From the NCBI GenBank assembly GCA_965224745.1, contig CBDCZY010000010.1, forward strand, positions 620,001-684,000: a stretch of DNA of 64,000 bases, in the 5' to 3' direction. A model generated the notes under the pieces. The model did not search any database and had not been told where the DNA came from. It was given only the letters and a program-made list of their open reading frames with translations. A program made the position numbers and the translations under genes. This document shows positions 8,897 through 19,400 of the stretch, piece by piece (positions within the stretch are counted from its first letter, which is position 1; each line of letters opens with the position of its first letter). The stretch is from CBDCZY01 sp965224745 (lineage in GTDB: Bacteria > Pseudomonadota > Gammaproteobacteria > Methylococcales > Methylomonadaceae).

Positions 8897-9012
8897 TTTT
8901 AATCTAGTCTCATTTTTATCAAAGGTTTAGAAAGGTAATACTTCATCTTAATTATTATTTAACACAGTCTAAGCTGATGAAAAATCAGTTGAAGCTTTGA
9001 GATCGTGCTCGA

Positions 9013-9411
9013 ATGTCTAAAGATTCTTATCATGAAAATCGAAAGTTTGATCGTGTATTATACAATGCACAGGCAACTCTGACGGGTCAATCAAACTATT
9101 GGTATTGCACAGTCATTGATCTTTCACTCAAAGGCTGTTTATTGCAATTTGATGAAAACTGGGAATGCCCTAGCGGCGGAAGTTTCCATCTTTCTATTGC
9201 TATTTCCAATCAAAGTTTTATAAAAATGCATCTACAAGCGGCACACAGTTTAGGTAGTATGGCTGGCTTTAAATGTAAAAGTATTGATTTGAATAGTGCT
9301 TCTCAATTGAGGCGTTTGGTCGAGCTAAATCTAGGTGACAGTCAATTGCTATTAAGAAATTTGTCAGCTCTTATTGACTATAAAGAACAAGAGCCACTGA
9401 AGTTAGACTAG
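9013..9411 (+). CDS. PilZ domain protein (c-di-GMP receptor)
   Basis: A 132-residue protein that is essentially a single PilZ domain. It carries the two c-di-GMP binding signatures: an RxxxR near the N-terminus (RKFDR) and DLSLKG matching D/NxSxxG. PilZ proteins of this size translate c-di-GMP levels into changes in motility or surface attachment. With fleQ 2.4 kb away and the flagellar operon in the same window, a motility role is plausible but not shown. It converges with radA, with 17 bases between the ends. Confidence 0.88.
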   Translation: MSKDSYHENRKFDRVLYNAQATLTGQSNYWYCTVIDLSLKGCLLQFDENWECPSGGSFHLSIAISNQSFIKMHLQAAHSLGSMAGFKCKSIDLNSASQLRRLVELNLGDSQLLLRNLSALIDYKEQEPLKLD

Positions 9412-9428
9412 TTTTCTTCAGTTTTCAG

Positions 9429-10805
9429 TTATAGGGCATCCATTGCTTCTTTTAGGGTGCTAACAGGTACCAGTTGTATGTTAGGGATGGCTTTTTTTTT
9501 CGGTGCATTGTTTTTTGGTATAATGGCCCGTTTAAATCCTTGTTTACTGGCTTCTTTAAGTCTTTCTTCACCGCCTTGCACGGGGCGTACTTCACCCGCT
9601 AAGCCAATTTCACCAAAAATAATCCAATCTTTTGCAATAGTGTGGTTTTTAAAGCTGGATAGAATAGCCATCAACACAGCCAAATCACCAGCAGTTTCAG
9701 TCAGTCTAATGCCTCCCACCACATTGATAAATACGTCCTGATTCATCATAGATAGGTGGCCATGCCGGTGCAGGACTGCTAATAACATGGCAAGCCTGTT
9801 TTGTTCCATACCCAAAGTGACTCGTCTTGGATTAGTTGAATGACTTTCATCGACTAAGGCTTGCACTTCTACCAACATAGGTCGACTGCCTTCTCGAGTG
9901 ACCATCACAACGCTGCCAGAAACATCCTGGTCGTGGCGGGATAAAAAAATTGCGGATGGATTTTTGACTTCTTTTAGACCTGAATCGGTCATGACAAAAA
10001 CGCCGAGTTCGTTGACTGCCCCAAAACGGTTTTTTATGGCCCTGATGACACGATGACGGTTACTCGAATCGCCTTCGAAATAAAGGACCGAATCGACCAT
10101 ATGCTCTAAAACTCTGGGGCCTGCTAAGGCGCCTTCTTTGGTCACATGGCCTACTAAAAAGACAGTTGTCGCTGTCAGCTTGGCAAAGCGTACTATCTGA
10201 GCCGCACATTCCCTAACTTGTGAGACTGATCCGGGAGCCGATTGTAATAAGTCAGAAAAGACTGTTTGTATGGAGTCGATGACCAGCACCTCCGGTTGAT
10301 ACTCTCGTGCCTTTTCCAGAATAATTTCGATCGATGTTTCTGCGAACAATTGTAAATGCTCACCTTCGAGCTGTAGTCGTTTGGCGCGCAGACTAATTTG
10401 CTGAATTGATTCTTCACCGCTAATGTACAGCGTTTTGAGATTAGCGCTTAACGCTACCATAGCTTGTAATAGTAATGTTGATTTTCCTATGCCGGGGTCT
10501 CCGCCAATTAATATAGCGGAACCAGCTACCAACCCGCCGCCTAATACCCTATCTAATTCACTAATGCCGCTAGAGAAACGAGGGATATTTTCAGCGCTGA
10601 CTTCGGCTAAGGGGATCATGACACTTGCCGAGCCAGAGCCTGCATAGCCTGAGAAACGCGAATGAGCCGATTTTGAAGTGTTTTCAATGGCTTCAGACAA
10701 GGTATTCCATTGCTCACAACCCGGACATTGGCCAGCCCATTTATTATGAGCATAGCCACATTCAGAACAGCGGAAAACAGTTTTAGGTTTTTTTGTTTGC
10801 TCCAT
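9429..10805 (-). CDS. radA: DNA repair protein RadA
   Basis: The protein is about 458 residues. The N-terminal zinc finger uses C13, C16, C27 and C30. A RecA-like ATPase follows with Walker A GGDPGIGKST and the RadA-specific KNRFG motif (IKNRFGAVNELGVF), then a C-terminal Lon-protease-like fold that is not proteolytic. RadA is a branch-migration helicase that helps process recombination intermediates. The ATG at 10805 gives the normal N-terminus MEQTKKPKTVFRC. An upstream TTG at 10817 adds four residues of no value. It follows alr on the same strand with a 28-base gap. Confidence 0.97.
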   Translation of the reverse strand: MEQTKKPKTVFRCSECGYAHNKWAGQCPGCEQWNTLSEAIENTSKSAHSRFSGYAGSGSASVMIPLAEVSAENIPRFSSGISELDRVLGGGLVAGSAILIGGDPGIGKSTLLLQAMVALSANLKTLYISGEESIQQISLRAKRLQLEGEHLQLFAETSIEIILEKAREYQPEVLVIDSIQTVFSDLLQSAPGSVSQVRECAAQIVRFAKLTATTVFLVGHVTKEGALAGPRVLEHMVDSVLYFEGDSSNRHRVIRAIKNRFGAVNELGVFVMTDSGLKEVKNPSAIFLSRHDQDVSGSVVMVTREGSRPMLVEVQALVDESHSTNPRRVTLGMEQNRLAMLLAVLHRHGHLSMMNQDVFINVVGGIRLTETAGDLAVLMAILSSFKNHTIAKDWIIFGEIGLAGEVRPVQGGEERLKEASKQGFKRAIIPKNNAPKKKAIPNIQLVPVSTLKEAMDAL

Positions 10806-10833
10806 TGTTAATTTCAAATAGTTTGGTACAGGT

Positions 10834-11922
10834 TTATTGCTGTTGATTAAAAATTTTCACCCGTTGTGTAATTCCACAAAGCAACGTGTAGGGAATCGTT
10901 TTTGTGAATATCGCAATCTCCTCAATGGGTAAATCTTTGCCCCATAACATGATCTGGTCTGCAATCTTAGCTTCAGGATGATCTGTCAGATCTAACGTTA
11001 TCATGTCCATAGAAACTGGGCCGATCAATGGAGCTCGGCGACCGTTAATCCAGATCGGCGTGCCGTACTCGGCGTGCCTGGGATAACCATCGCCATAGCC
11101 AATCGATGCGATACCAATACGCGTTGTTTTTGGTGCTGTCCAGTGACTGCCGTAGCCAACTGTTTCGCCTTCTTTGATCGTTTTGATAGCAATCAGTCTT
11201 GAAAAAAAGCTCATCACTGGCTTCAGGTTGAAATCAACACTGGTTTTATCAGGAAAGGGAGATACACCAAATAACATTAAGCCAGGTCTAACCCATTCTT
11301 TTATAGCGGTATGATAATCTAAAATAGCAGCAGAATTAGCAATACTGCAAGGGTTATCATAACTAGAAACTGCTGATAAGAATGTGCTGACTTGTTGTTT
11401 CGTCTTGATGTCTTGACGACTATCTGCATTCGATAAGTGGGTCATCAATTGAATGTTGATCCGGTCTTGAAAATATTCACTGATGCGGTGGTATGCGAGG
11501 TGGAAATCATCTTCACTAAGTCCTAAGCGATTCATGCCGGTGTCAATTTTCAACCACACAGAAAAAAGATGTTTGATTTTATTGGCATAATCCAAGAGCG
11601 CATCAACTTGTGTATTAGAATGAATGACCGGTTCTAACTGATAGCGATCGATCAAAGTGAGTTCGTCCGCAGAAATAAAGCCTTGCAGAACAACGATACG
11701 TTGGTTCAGGCCATTTTCTCTTAATTTTATCCCTTCATCGACCCGCGCCACTGCCAAGGCGTCTACCTGATTGAGGTGCTGTGCAATTGTTAACAGGCCA
11801 TGACCATAAGCATTCGCTTTGATGACCGCCATGATTTTGGACGTGGGTGCATTCTGCTTAACGACTGATACATTGTGCGCCAGTGCGTTTAAGTCTACAA
11901 AAGCGTGCGTTGCAGGATGCAT
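10834..11922 (-). CDS. alr: alanine racemase
   Basis: This 362-residue PLP enzyme makes D-alanine for peptidoglycan. K35 in VIKANAYGHG is the cofactor lysine, and the catalytic tyrosine lies in the VGYGSHW segment of the C-terminal beta domain. SMDMITLDL near the C-terminus is also characteristic. The ATG at 11922 overlaps the dnaB stop as TGATG, which points to translational coupling. A TTG one codon earlier (11925) is possible but less likely. The dnaB-alr-radA order is common in Gammaproteobacteria. Confidence 0.97.
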   Translation of the reverse strand: MHPATHAFVDLNALAHNVSVVKQNAPTSKIMAVIKANAYGHGLLTIAQHLNQVDALAVARVDEGIKLRENGLNQRIVVLQGFISADELTLIDRYQLEPVIHSNTQVDALLDYANKIKHLFSVWLKIDTGMNRLGLSEDDFHLAYHRISEYFQDRINIQLMTHLSNADSRQDIKTKQQVSTFLSAVSSYDNPCSIANSAAILDYHTAIKEWVRPGLMLFGVSPFPDKTSVDFNLKPVMSFFSRLIAIKTIKEGETVGYGSHWTAPKTTRIGIASIGYGDGYPRHAEYGTPIWINGRRAPLIGPVSMDMITLDLTDHPEAKIADQIMLWGKDLPIEEIAIFTKTIPYTLLCGITQRVKIFNQQQ

Positions 11923-13280
11923 CAATAAAATTCTTCTGCATAACTATTGGCGACGTGATTTTCAAAACGGGTAAATTGACCCAGAAAAGTCAGGCGTGTC
12001 GTACCAATGGGCCCATTTCTTTGCTTGCCGATGATAATTTCAGCCATGCCTTTATCCTGGCTGTCTTCGTTGTAAACTTCATCCCGATAAATGAAAACGA
12101 TAACATCAGCGTCTTGCTCGATGCTGCCTGAGTCCCGTAAATCAGACATTACAGGGCGTTTATTGGGTCGCTGCTCCAAGTTGCGGTTGAGCTGAGATAA
12201 GGCAACTACCGGAACATTAAGCTCCTTCGCAAGCGCCTTTAATGCGCGTGAAATATCGGATATTTGTTGCACTCTATTTTCGCCACTACTGGGGGAATCC
12301 ATTAGTTGCAAGTAATCTATTACGATCAGACCAAGTTGACCGTGTTCACGAGTTAATCTTCGTGATCTGGAACGTAAATCATTCGGTGTTAAAGCGGGGG
12401 TATCGTCAATAAAAAGTTGGGTATCGGCCAGTAGGTTTATAGCAGAAGTCATTCTAGGCCATTCGTCATCTTCTAACTTTCCGGTACGAATACGATGTTG
12501 ATCAATCCGGCCAAGAGATGACATCATTCTCATGGCTAGTTGGTCGCCCGGCATTTCCATGCTGAATACGGCCACAGGTTTACTGTTTTTAATGGCAACA
12601 TTTTCTGCCATATTCATGGCGAAAGTCGTTTTGCCCATCGAAGGCCTACCCGCTACAATGATCAGGTCGGAAGGCTGAAGGCCCGATGTCATTTCATCAA
12701 AATCAGAAAAACCCGTGCTCGCGCCGGTAATTGAGCCTTCTTGCTCGAATAATGTTTCAATTTTATCGACCGCTTTATGCAGCAGTTGCTTAATAGGTAG
12801 AAATCCACTTTGACCTCGATCTTTCTGTTCTGCAATAGCAAAAACCTTGCTTTCAGCGTGCTCTAGCAACTCAGCGGTGGTTTTGCCTTCAGGTTCAAAG
12901 ACTGAGCTTGAGATTTCTGTGCCGACATGCACTAATTGTCTTTGCACAGAACGATCACGGACGATATCGGCATAGGCAGCAATATTGGCTGCACTTGGCG
13001 TATCGTTGGCCAGTGTGCCAAGAAAACCAAGTCCTCCTGCTTCTTCTAAGCTGGTTGATTTTTCCAATTCTTCAGAAACAGTAATGATATCAAATGGTTT
13101 TTGGTGTTCAGCTAAGGAACTAATCGCTTGAAAAATGAGGCGATGATCTTTGCGATAAAAATCATCTTCAAACACCCGGTCTGAAATTGTATCCCAGGTT
13201 TGATTATCCAACATTAAACCACCTAGTACTGATTGTTCAGCTTGAATGGAATGAGGAGGCAGTTTTAGGTCGTCAGGCAT
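11922..13280 (-). CDS. dnaB: replicative DNA helicase DnaB
   Basis: A 452-residue hexameric replicative helicase. The N-terminal DnaG-interaction domain (residues ~5-110, LPPHSIQAEQSVLGGLMLD) precedes the RecA-like motor with Walker A GRPSMGKTTFAMN and the Walker B region LGLIVIDYLQLM. The DnaB motif AKELNVPVVALSQLNR and the arginine finger region near GSIEQDADV are present. No intein or insertion is seen. It is the first gene of a leftward dnaB-alr-radA operon. Confidence 0.98.
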   Translation of the reverse strand: MPDDLKLPPHSIQAEQSVLGGLMLDNQTWDTISDRVFEDDFYRKDHRLIFQAISSLAEHQKPFDIITVSEELEKSTSLEEAGGLGFLGTLANDTPSAANIAAYADIVRDRSVQRQLVHVGTEISSSVFEPEGKTTAELLEHAESKVFAIAEQKDRGQSGFLPIKQLLHKAVDKIETLFEQEGSITGASTGFSDFDEMTSGLQPSDLIIVAGRPSMGKTTFAMNMAENVAIKNSKPVAVFSMEMPGDQLAMRMMSSLGRIDQHRIRTGKLEDDEWPRMTSAINLLADTQLFIDDTPALTPNDLRSRSRRLTREHGQLGLIVIDYLQLMDSPSSGENRVQQISDISRALKALAKELNVPVVALSQLNRNLEQRPNKRPVMSDLRDSGSIEQDADVIVFIYRDEVYNEDSQDKGMAEIIIGKQRNGPIGTTRLTFLGQFTRFENHVANSYAEEFY

Positions 13281-13488
13281 TGTAGGTTAGTTGGTAAAGA
13301 TTCAGACAATTAATTATAACGGTTTGAACCTCTTTGTTTATTTTCTTTATGCTCAAACAGCATAAAAATATTAAGTTCATATTTAGTAGAGTTAGGAACC
13401 AAAAAAATATTTTTCTCATAGGTTAAAAGTCATTGTGAGCTCATTCATTGCGCAATACACTATTTTATAAACTTTTTATTAAGAAAAA

Positions 13489-13516
13489 CTTGAAAAATCT
13501 CTCACTGCCCTTATAT
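13489..13516 (+). promoter_or_regulatory. sigma-32-like heat-shock promoter of hsp20
   Basis: CTTGAA at 13489-13494, a 13-base spacer and CCCTTATAT at 13508-13516 match the arrangement of RpoH promoters (CTTGAAA, N13-15, CCCCATNT) with two mismatches in the -10 block. It lies 70 bases before the small heat-shock gene. The 13281-13588 gap shows no coding sequence, only A/T-rich leader. Confidence 0.55.
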
Positions 13517-13588
13517 CAAGTTTAACCTTAATCAATTAACAGAATGTTAGCTTGTTTTAAGCAGGCTAGCGATTTATAGGAGAGCAAT

Positions 13589-14026
13589 ATGGCTACTTTA
13601 ATCAGATATGAACCTTGGGGTCTTTTAAACCAGTTAAGAAGTGAACTGGATCAAGCAGACAAAGGAACCAGTGCAGATGGCTCAGTTGCCACCGGCGAAT
13701 GGATTCCTGCAGTCGACATCAAAGAAGATACTGATGCTTTTACGTTGGAGGCTGATGTTCCAGGTGTAAAACCTGAGCAAATTGATGTTAGCATGGAAGA
13801 AGGGGTATTGACTTTGAAAGGCGAAAAAGAAACGGAAGCTAAATCAGAAGATAATGGTTACCGTCGAGTAGAGCGGGTTAATGGATCTTTTTATCGACGT
13901 TTTGGCCTACCTGACACAGCAGATTCCGGTGCCGTTTCAGCTAAAATAACAGATGGCGTATTGAGGATATCGATTCCGAAACGCGAAGCTGTAAAACCTA
14001 AAAAAATCGAAGTGGCTGTTGCCTAA
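13589..14026 (+). CDS. Hsp20/alpha-crystallin small heat-shock protein
   Basis: A 145-residue ATP-independent chaperone. A short N-terminal arm (RYEPWGLLNQLRSELDQ) precedes an alpha-crystallin domain from about residue 38 with PAVDIKEDTDAF, DVPGVKPEQIDVSMEEGVL and the closing motif KITDGVLRISIPK. It ends in a KPKKIEV tail that carries the IxV oligomerisation motif. A strong AGGAG lies seven bases before the ATG. The sigma-32-like promoter upstream and hairpin terminator downstream make it a single-gene unit. Confidence 0.94.
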   Translation: MATLIRYEPWGLLNQLRSELDQADKGTSADGSVATGEWIPAVDIKEDTDAFTLEADVPGVKPEQIDVSMEEGVLTLKGEKETEAKSEDNGYRRVERVNGSFYRRFGLPDTADSGAVSAKITDGVLRISIPKREAVKPKKIEVAVA

Positions 14027-14039
14027 CCATTTCTCATTC

Positions 14040-14065
14040 GGGAGCTCACGAGGGCTCCCTATTTC
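14040..14065 (+). terminator. terminator after hsp20
   Basis: GGGAGC (14040-14045) pairs with GCTCCC (14054-14059) over an 8-base loop, followed by the T-containing run TATTTC. It lies 13 bases after the hsp20 stop. Confidence 0.65.
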
Positions 14066-14236
14066 ATCCCTTCAATTAAATTATAGCGATACCCATGGCA
14101 AGCATTTGTATTGATGCGGTACTTTTTGATAAAGAAACTAGATATCGCTGTAATTTCGTTTGATTTATCATCGACTTAAACCTGACCTACCCCTAAACTA
14201 TTCTGCCGAGACCAGGCACTAAGGAGCGAGGATTTA

Positions 14237-14355
14237 AGAATATCCGCAACTTGACTTGTCTTTTAGTCCGTCTTCGGTGTTGTAGAAACTGTTGCTACAA
14301 CACCGAAGACGGACTAAAAGATAAGTTAGTTGTCGTAGTTATTTCGTGCACGTTC
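14237..14355. repeat. MITE-like palindromic element, copy 2
   Basis: A 119-bp relative of the element at 3381. Its centre is a perfect 26-bp stem (14260-14285 with 14295-14320, containing TCCGTCTTCGGTGTTG) around a 9-base loop. The right end carries AGTTGTCGTAGTTATTTCGTGCAC, which is the left end of copy 1 in the opposite orientation. The left end is shortened. TTA flanks both sides (14234-14236 and 14356-14358). The surrounding 14066-14608 gap has no gene; nothing else is recognised there. Confidence 0.75.
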
Positions 14356-14608
14356 TTAATATCTCCTGAATTCAGCCCTTATCAAAATAATATATTAACT
14401 TTTTTTTAAACCCGATTGCCTCGCTTGTATGGGTTCTAAATCCAAAATCTATAGAAAGTTTCGCACTTTTAACGCGACATCCTTAACATTCATTTCTTGG
14501 CAGAATCGATATCCTTTTCTTCGAGTGTTGAAACGCCAATTTTGGTTGTTGACACTCGTTCATTTTTTATCACTCAAAGACAAAATTTATTGTCAAGGAT
14601 ATATAGTT

Positions 14609-15181
14609 ATGAAACTTTTTACTGCTTTTATCGCGTTTTTTTCTTTATTGATGACCCAAGTGGCTTCTGCCAATGACGGTAGTGGTTCTGAAGTCAAGAT
14701 CCCTGCTGAAGTCCTGCAAATAACTTCGGGTAACTTGCCAGTTGCACAGCAAGTTCAAGCGTTACACGAAATCGGGTTCATTGCTACTACGTTACCTGTG
14801 CAAATGAGAACTGCTTATGCTGTGGGTGGCCTTGAACGTTGCGAAACGGTTATTTCTTTAACCAATTTTTCAGGACATAAACACTCTGTTGAAGTGGAAT
14901 TTTTTACCGGTTTTAGCTTCTTGAAGCGTGGTATCGCAAAATTGTCACTGCAGTCAGGTGAAACGGGTGAAGTTGCAACGACCAATGTTGTTCGCCCCTT
15001 TATTATTAATGACGTCCGTGATAGCTCTGTACCGTTCGAAGGGTATGCCATTATTTCTTCAAAAACCAGCGAAATTGGTGCTCATGCCCATATGGTTTGT
15101 GAAAACAATGGTGGAGAAAGTTATCAAGATATCAATGTTTTCAAATACAAAAAAGGTAAAGCCACTCAAGTAGGCGATTAG
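14609..15181 (+). CDS. secreted protein of unknown function
   Basis: A 190-residue protein with a clear signal peptide (MKLFTAFIAFFSLLMTQVASA, cleavage before NDG). The mature part has two cysteines (RCETVIS and MVCENN) that could form a disulfide, and alternating beta-type segments (SVEVEFFTGFSF, GYAIISSKTSEIGAHAHM), suggesting a small beta-sandwich. I recognise no family. The ATG at 14609 has an AAGGA box at 14595. A longer frame back to 14429 would bury the signal peptide 60 residues deep and is rejected. A hairpin terminator follows. The location in an envelope-gene island suggests a periplasmic or outer-membrane role. Confidence 0.75.
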   Translation: MKLFTAFIAFFSLLMTQVASANDGSGSEVKIPAEVLQITSGNLPVAQQVQALHEIGFIATTLPVQMRTAYAVGGLERCETVISLTNFSGHKHSVEVEFFTGFSFLKRGIAKLSLQSGETGEVATTNVVRPFIINDVRDSSVPFEGYAIISSKTSEIGAHAHMVCENNGGESYQDINVFKYKKGKATQVGD

Positions 15182-15191
15182 TCAAACCTTA

Positions 15192-15226
15192 GCCCAAGAG
15201 CCGTCAAGATTTGGCGGTCCTTGGGC
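15192..15226 (+). terminator. terminator after the 14609 secreted-protein gene
   Basis: GCCCAAG (15192-15198) pairs with CTTGGGC (15220-15226), and an inner CCG/CGG pair extends the stem. The T-run after it is weak. The remaining gap to 15551 (about 325 bases) holds no gene that I can see. Confidence 0.55.
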
Positions 15227-15551
15227 GCTAATAACAGTTGCATAAAAAAACTCTTCTTAGTCTTCGATTCCGATCTTTTATTTCAGTCGTATAATTCGAT
15301 CATATTTATCAACGTCCTAAAGGTCTTTCTGTTACAGCTAGACTGTTGACTAAGCAAACCCAACTCAACCCTTTTCGGGTAATGCTCAGTAATATTGCAT
15401 CTAACCTAGAGCTAGCCTACACGAGGAAAAAATAAATCGAAAACACATTAGATTCGTTCTGTCATATCTTGATATAGTATAGAAAAATAAAAAATATCAT
15501 TGCTTGTCATTAGGAAAATAACAGGTAGTTTTTATCTTTAGAGGGCTTACT

Positions 15552-15956
15552 ATGAGGAAAATTGTACTTTCACTGATGGCTTGTTTTTTTGCCGCGTCAG
15601 CTGCAGCAGAGAATGAATCGACCTATGATCCGGAGACGGGTATTGTTGAAATACCTGAAGTCATTATTATTGGTCAGAATGAAGAGTTTTCAGTCAGAAT
15701 GCAGCAGACCGAAGGATTAAATTTTGAAGTTACAGAAGCTATTGCTGACGAAGAGGGGACATCAGATTCTGACGAATTAAGGGCAACCTACGATCCGGCA
15801 ACCGGTATGGTGGAAATTCCTTTGGTGATTGTTTTAGACATGACGCCAGGAATGCTGTTAGAAACTTTTTCAGTCAAGATGGAGCAAAGGGAAGGCTTAA
15901 ATTTTGAAGTGACCGAGGCTATTGAAGCTGAAGTAAAAAACAAGATAAATAATTAG
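15552..15956 (+). CDS. secreted protein with two internal repeats, unknown function
   Basis: A 134-residue protein with a signal peptide (MRKIVLSLMACFFAASAAA). The mature chain is two copies of a ~45-residue unit: TYDPETGIVEIPEVIIIG...FSVRMQQTEGLNFEVTEAI, then TYDPATGMVEIPLVIVLD...FSVKMEQREGLNFEVTEAI. The units are acidic, cysteine-free and beta-rich. No known family is recognised. An AGAGGG box lies just before the ATG. Codon-level similarity of the two units points to a fairly recent internal duplication. Confidence 0.75.
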   Translation: MRKIVLSLMACFFAASAAAENESTYDPETGIVEIPEVIIIGQNEEFSVRMQQTEGLNFEVTEAIADEEGTSDSDELRATYDPATGMVEIPLVIVLDMTPGMLLETFSVKMEQREGLNFEVTEAIEAEVKNKINN

Positions 15957-16294
15957 TCGCTATTCAGCTCACGGCTTTTTTTCGCGATGATTATGTCAAA
16001 AGTGCCCATCAGTATCTATAAACTATGCGCTTTTTTCTGGTTCTCACAAAAACAAGCCGTAATCTGAACAGACACAATAAAACTAAGGGTGGCAGAAATG
16101 CAACCAAGTTCTTAAACCGTTGACCCATCGTGTTACATATTAGGTTAATTCAAAATCAACCCTAACTATTGTCAACTCGACTTAATATATGAATACCTTT
16201 TCTGGCATCAGGTGTGAAAGGGAGACTGGCTGCAGCCAATCAGAAAAGTAGACGTAACCTTAGTGTTACAGTCCGTTTTAGTTGTATTACGTGA

Positions 16295-16330
16295 CGTTAT
16301 TGATTAGAAAAATCCAATCAATACGTTTTT
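16295..16330 (+). terminator. imperfect hairpin with T-run upstream of the FecR-TPR gene
   Basis: ACGTTATTGATT (16295-16306) pairs imperfectly with AATCAATACG (16316-16325), followed by TTTTT at 16326-16330. It ends about 370 bases after the repeat-protein gene, so it may stop transcription into the FecR-TPR gene. The rest of 15957-16290 shows no gene. Confidence 0.45.
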
Positions 16331-16358
16331 CCTTTATAATCCAACCAGAGTTCGCTTT
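16331..16358 (+). promoter_or_regulatory. promoter block shared by the two FecR-TPR paralogues
   Basis: A consensus TATAAT -10 box (16335-16340) is followed by CCAACCAGAGTTCGCT. The same arrangement, TTATAATCCACCCGAAGTTTGCT, is found at 20504 upstream of the second paralogue. Conservation outside coding sequence supports a real promoter and shows the duplication included it. No good -35 box is visible. Confidence 0.5.
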
Positions 16359-16415
16359 TTTATAAATTATTATATGAACCAGCGTCTAACGGACTGGTTT
16401 AACAAAGGGGAAAAA

Positions 16416-19400
16416 ATGCGAAAGCTTGGTTGGGTTCCAATAATAATACTGGTTTGCTTGCCCCTTCGGTTAGCAGCAGAATCAGCATGTTTAGAAAAAT
16501 TTGCTACAGTTATTTCTGTCCAGGGAGTTGTAGAAAAAAAAGATATGGATGAAACTGACTGGAAGTCAGTTAAGCCAGGGACAGAGTTGTGTTCAAGTGA
16601 TTCGCTGAAAACGCTTAAGAACAGCCGAGCAACGATTGATTTTGTTAATCAAACGGTTGTCTCGCTGGATCAAAATACCACATTGCTTTTTGCCAAACAG
16701 GAAGATGACAGTTTTTATGGCTGGTTAGTCGAGTTGTTCACGGGTAAAGCTTTCTTTCGAAGCCGTAAACCGCACCAGCTCAAAATACACACGCCTTTTG
16801 TTAATGCTGCCCATAAAGGTACTGAGTTCATGGTAGCTGTAGAGCCGGATAAAGCGACAATTCTGGTCTTTGATGGCAAGGTTTCAGCGGACAATTCCTT
16901 GGGTAAAGTTATTGCTAAAAAAGGACAGCAAGCCATTGCATTGAAGGATCAAGCCCCGCAAATAAGTTCCATCAAAATTAGTCCTGAAGATGCCGTGCAA
17001 TGGACTCTTTATTATCCACCGGTTCTTGACAACAATACCGCTGGAGGAAGGTCATTGGATTCTGGCTCAACAGAACATTTCAACCGGCAAGCTGCACAGT
17101 TTTTAAATGTGGGGCGGGTTAATGAAGCGCAAGCAGCAATCGATCAAGCCAAGTCCTTGTCACCAGACAATGCTTCTTCTGTGGCTTTAGAAGCTGTGAT
17201 AGCCGTTGCCAAGAATCGTGCGGATCAGGCGTTTAATCTAGCGTCTCAGGCAGTAAAGCAAGATCCTCAGTCGGTAACAGCTGCACTTGCACTTTCGTAT
17301 TCGTTACAAGCTCAATTCAAGCTTGAACAAGCGCTGCTAACGATGGAGCGATCTGTTCGGCAAAATCCAAGCAATGCTTTAGCCTGGTCTAGGTTGGCGG
17401 AATTGCAGTTATCAGTGGGCGATCAAGACAACGCCTTGGAATCTGCAAAGAAAGCTGAACAACTCAATCCAGCACTCTCTAGAACTCAAGTTGTCTTAGG
17501 TTTCGCTGATCTGGCAAACATCGATACGACGGCTGCTCAGCATGCTTTCGAGCAAGCGATACAGATAGATTCTGCTGATCCACTGGCTCGGTTAGGTTTA
17601 GGACTAGCTAAAGTCCGGCAAGGTGATATTGAAGCAGGCACCCGGGACATGGAGGCTGCTGTGAGTTTGGATCCTGATAACGCTGTCATAAGGAGCTATC
17701 TGGGTAAGGCCTATTATGAGTTAAAAAACACCAGCTACGCCACAACTGAGCTAACTATTGCCAAAGAAAATGACCCCAAAGATCCTACTCCCTGGTTCTA
17801 TGACGCTATTCTCAAACAAACGACTAATCGACCGGTCGAAGCATTGCACGATATGCAGCAAGCGATCACGTTAAATGATAATCGGGCGGTGTACCGTTCC
17901 AGTTTGCTGTTGGATCAAGACTTGGCTGCGCGCAGCGCTACCTTGGGACGCATTTATAATGATTTAGGGTTTCAGCAGCGCGGCTTATATGAAGGTTGGA
18001 CATCGCTTAACACCGATCCTAGTAACTATTCGGCGCATCGACTTTTGGCCGATAACTATGGTTCCCGAACGCGCCATGAAATTACTCGAACCAGTGAACT
18101 ATTGCAATCGCAATTATTACAGCCTATCAACCTGACCCCAGTACAACCTCGATTGGCAGAAAGCAATTTATTGATCCTGGATGGAACCGGGCCTTCCAAT
18201 AGTTCTTTTAATGAGTATAACCCGCTTTTTATGCGTAATCGATTGGCGTTGCAAGCTTCGGGTACATTGGGTAACAATGATCAATGGGGGGATGAAGTCA
18301 TCTTGTCCGGATTAAAAGACAAGTTTTCTTTTAGTCTCGGTCAATATCATTACGAAACAGACGGGTTTCGAGAAAACAACTTTCTGCAGCATGATATTTA
18401 CAACGCCTTTTTTCAAGTGGCGGTCACTGATAAATTGTCGTTACAAACCGAATATCGACATCGCGAAAGCGAGCAAGGCGACCTTCAATTAAATTTCGAC
18501 CCTACTCGTTTTTCTACGCAGGACTTTAGGACGACAAATCAAGATAAGGTTCGCGTCGGTTTGCACTATGCTCCAACCCAGCAAGCAGACTTCCTACTCG
18601 CTGGCTCTTATCAGAAAGGTGATCGTTTCGTTCGTAATTTTTTGCCTATATCACCTGGCCCAGATACTCCTCCCATCGGAAATCTCATTAATGATCAGGT
18701 TGGAGAAGAGGAAGGATTCGATATTCAAGGACAATTTATTTATCAATGGGATCATGCCAAAGCGATTGCAGGTTTTGGCAGTTCGCATGTTGGCGTAGAC
18801 CTGCGCATTTCACAGGATTACACACAAGTTGCAGGTACCCCTTGTGTTCCGCAATTACCCAGCTGTGATTTTTTTCCTGCCCGGGATGTTGATCATAATG
18901 CCGGCTATCTTTATTCCTACCTAACCTGGCCTCATGGTTTAACCTGGACAGCCGGAGTCAGTTATGACGATGCCAGCCAAGGCCCCATTGATATCAGCCG
19001 GTTTAATCCCAAAGGGGGTTTGCAGTGGAAAGTGACAGAATCGACTACGTTTCGTTGGGCGTATTTGCAAACCGTGAAAAGAGTATTTATAGCGGAACAA
19101 AACCTGGAGCCGACACAAGTGGCCGGTTTTGCCCAACAATTTGACGATGTTGATTTAACGCGCTCGGAGCGTTATGGTTTTGGGATTGATAGCCATTTAC
19201 ATAAAAACGTGCTGGGGGGCATTGAAATATCTCGTCGAAATCTCAGTGTACCGATTACTGATGCACAAACAGGGGTAGCTACTTTTGAAAAAGGCCAGGA
19301 AAACCTATACAAGCTTTACCTCTATTGGACCCCTCATGATAATTGGTCTATCAGTACAGAACCCAGTTATGAAATAGTGCGCCATCGCTTTACCGAGCAA

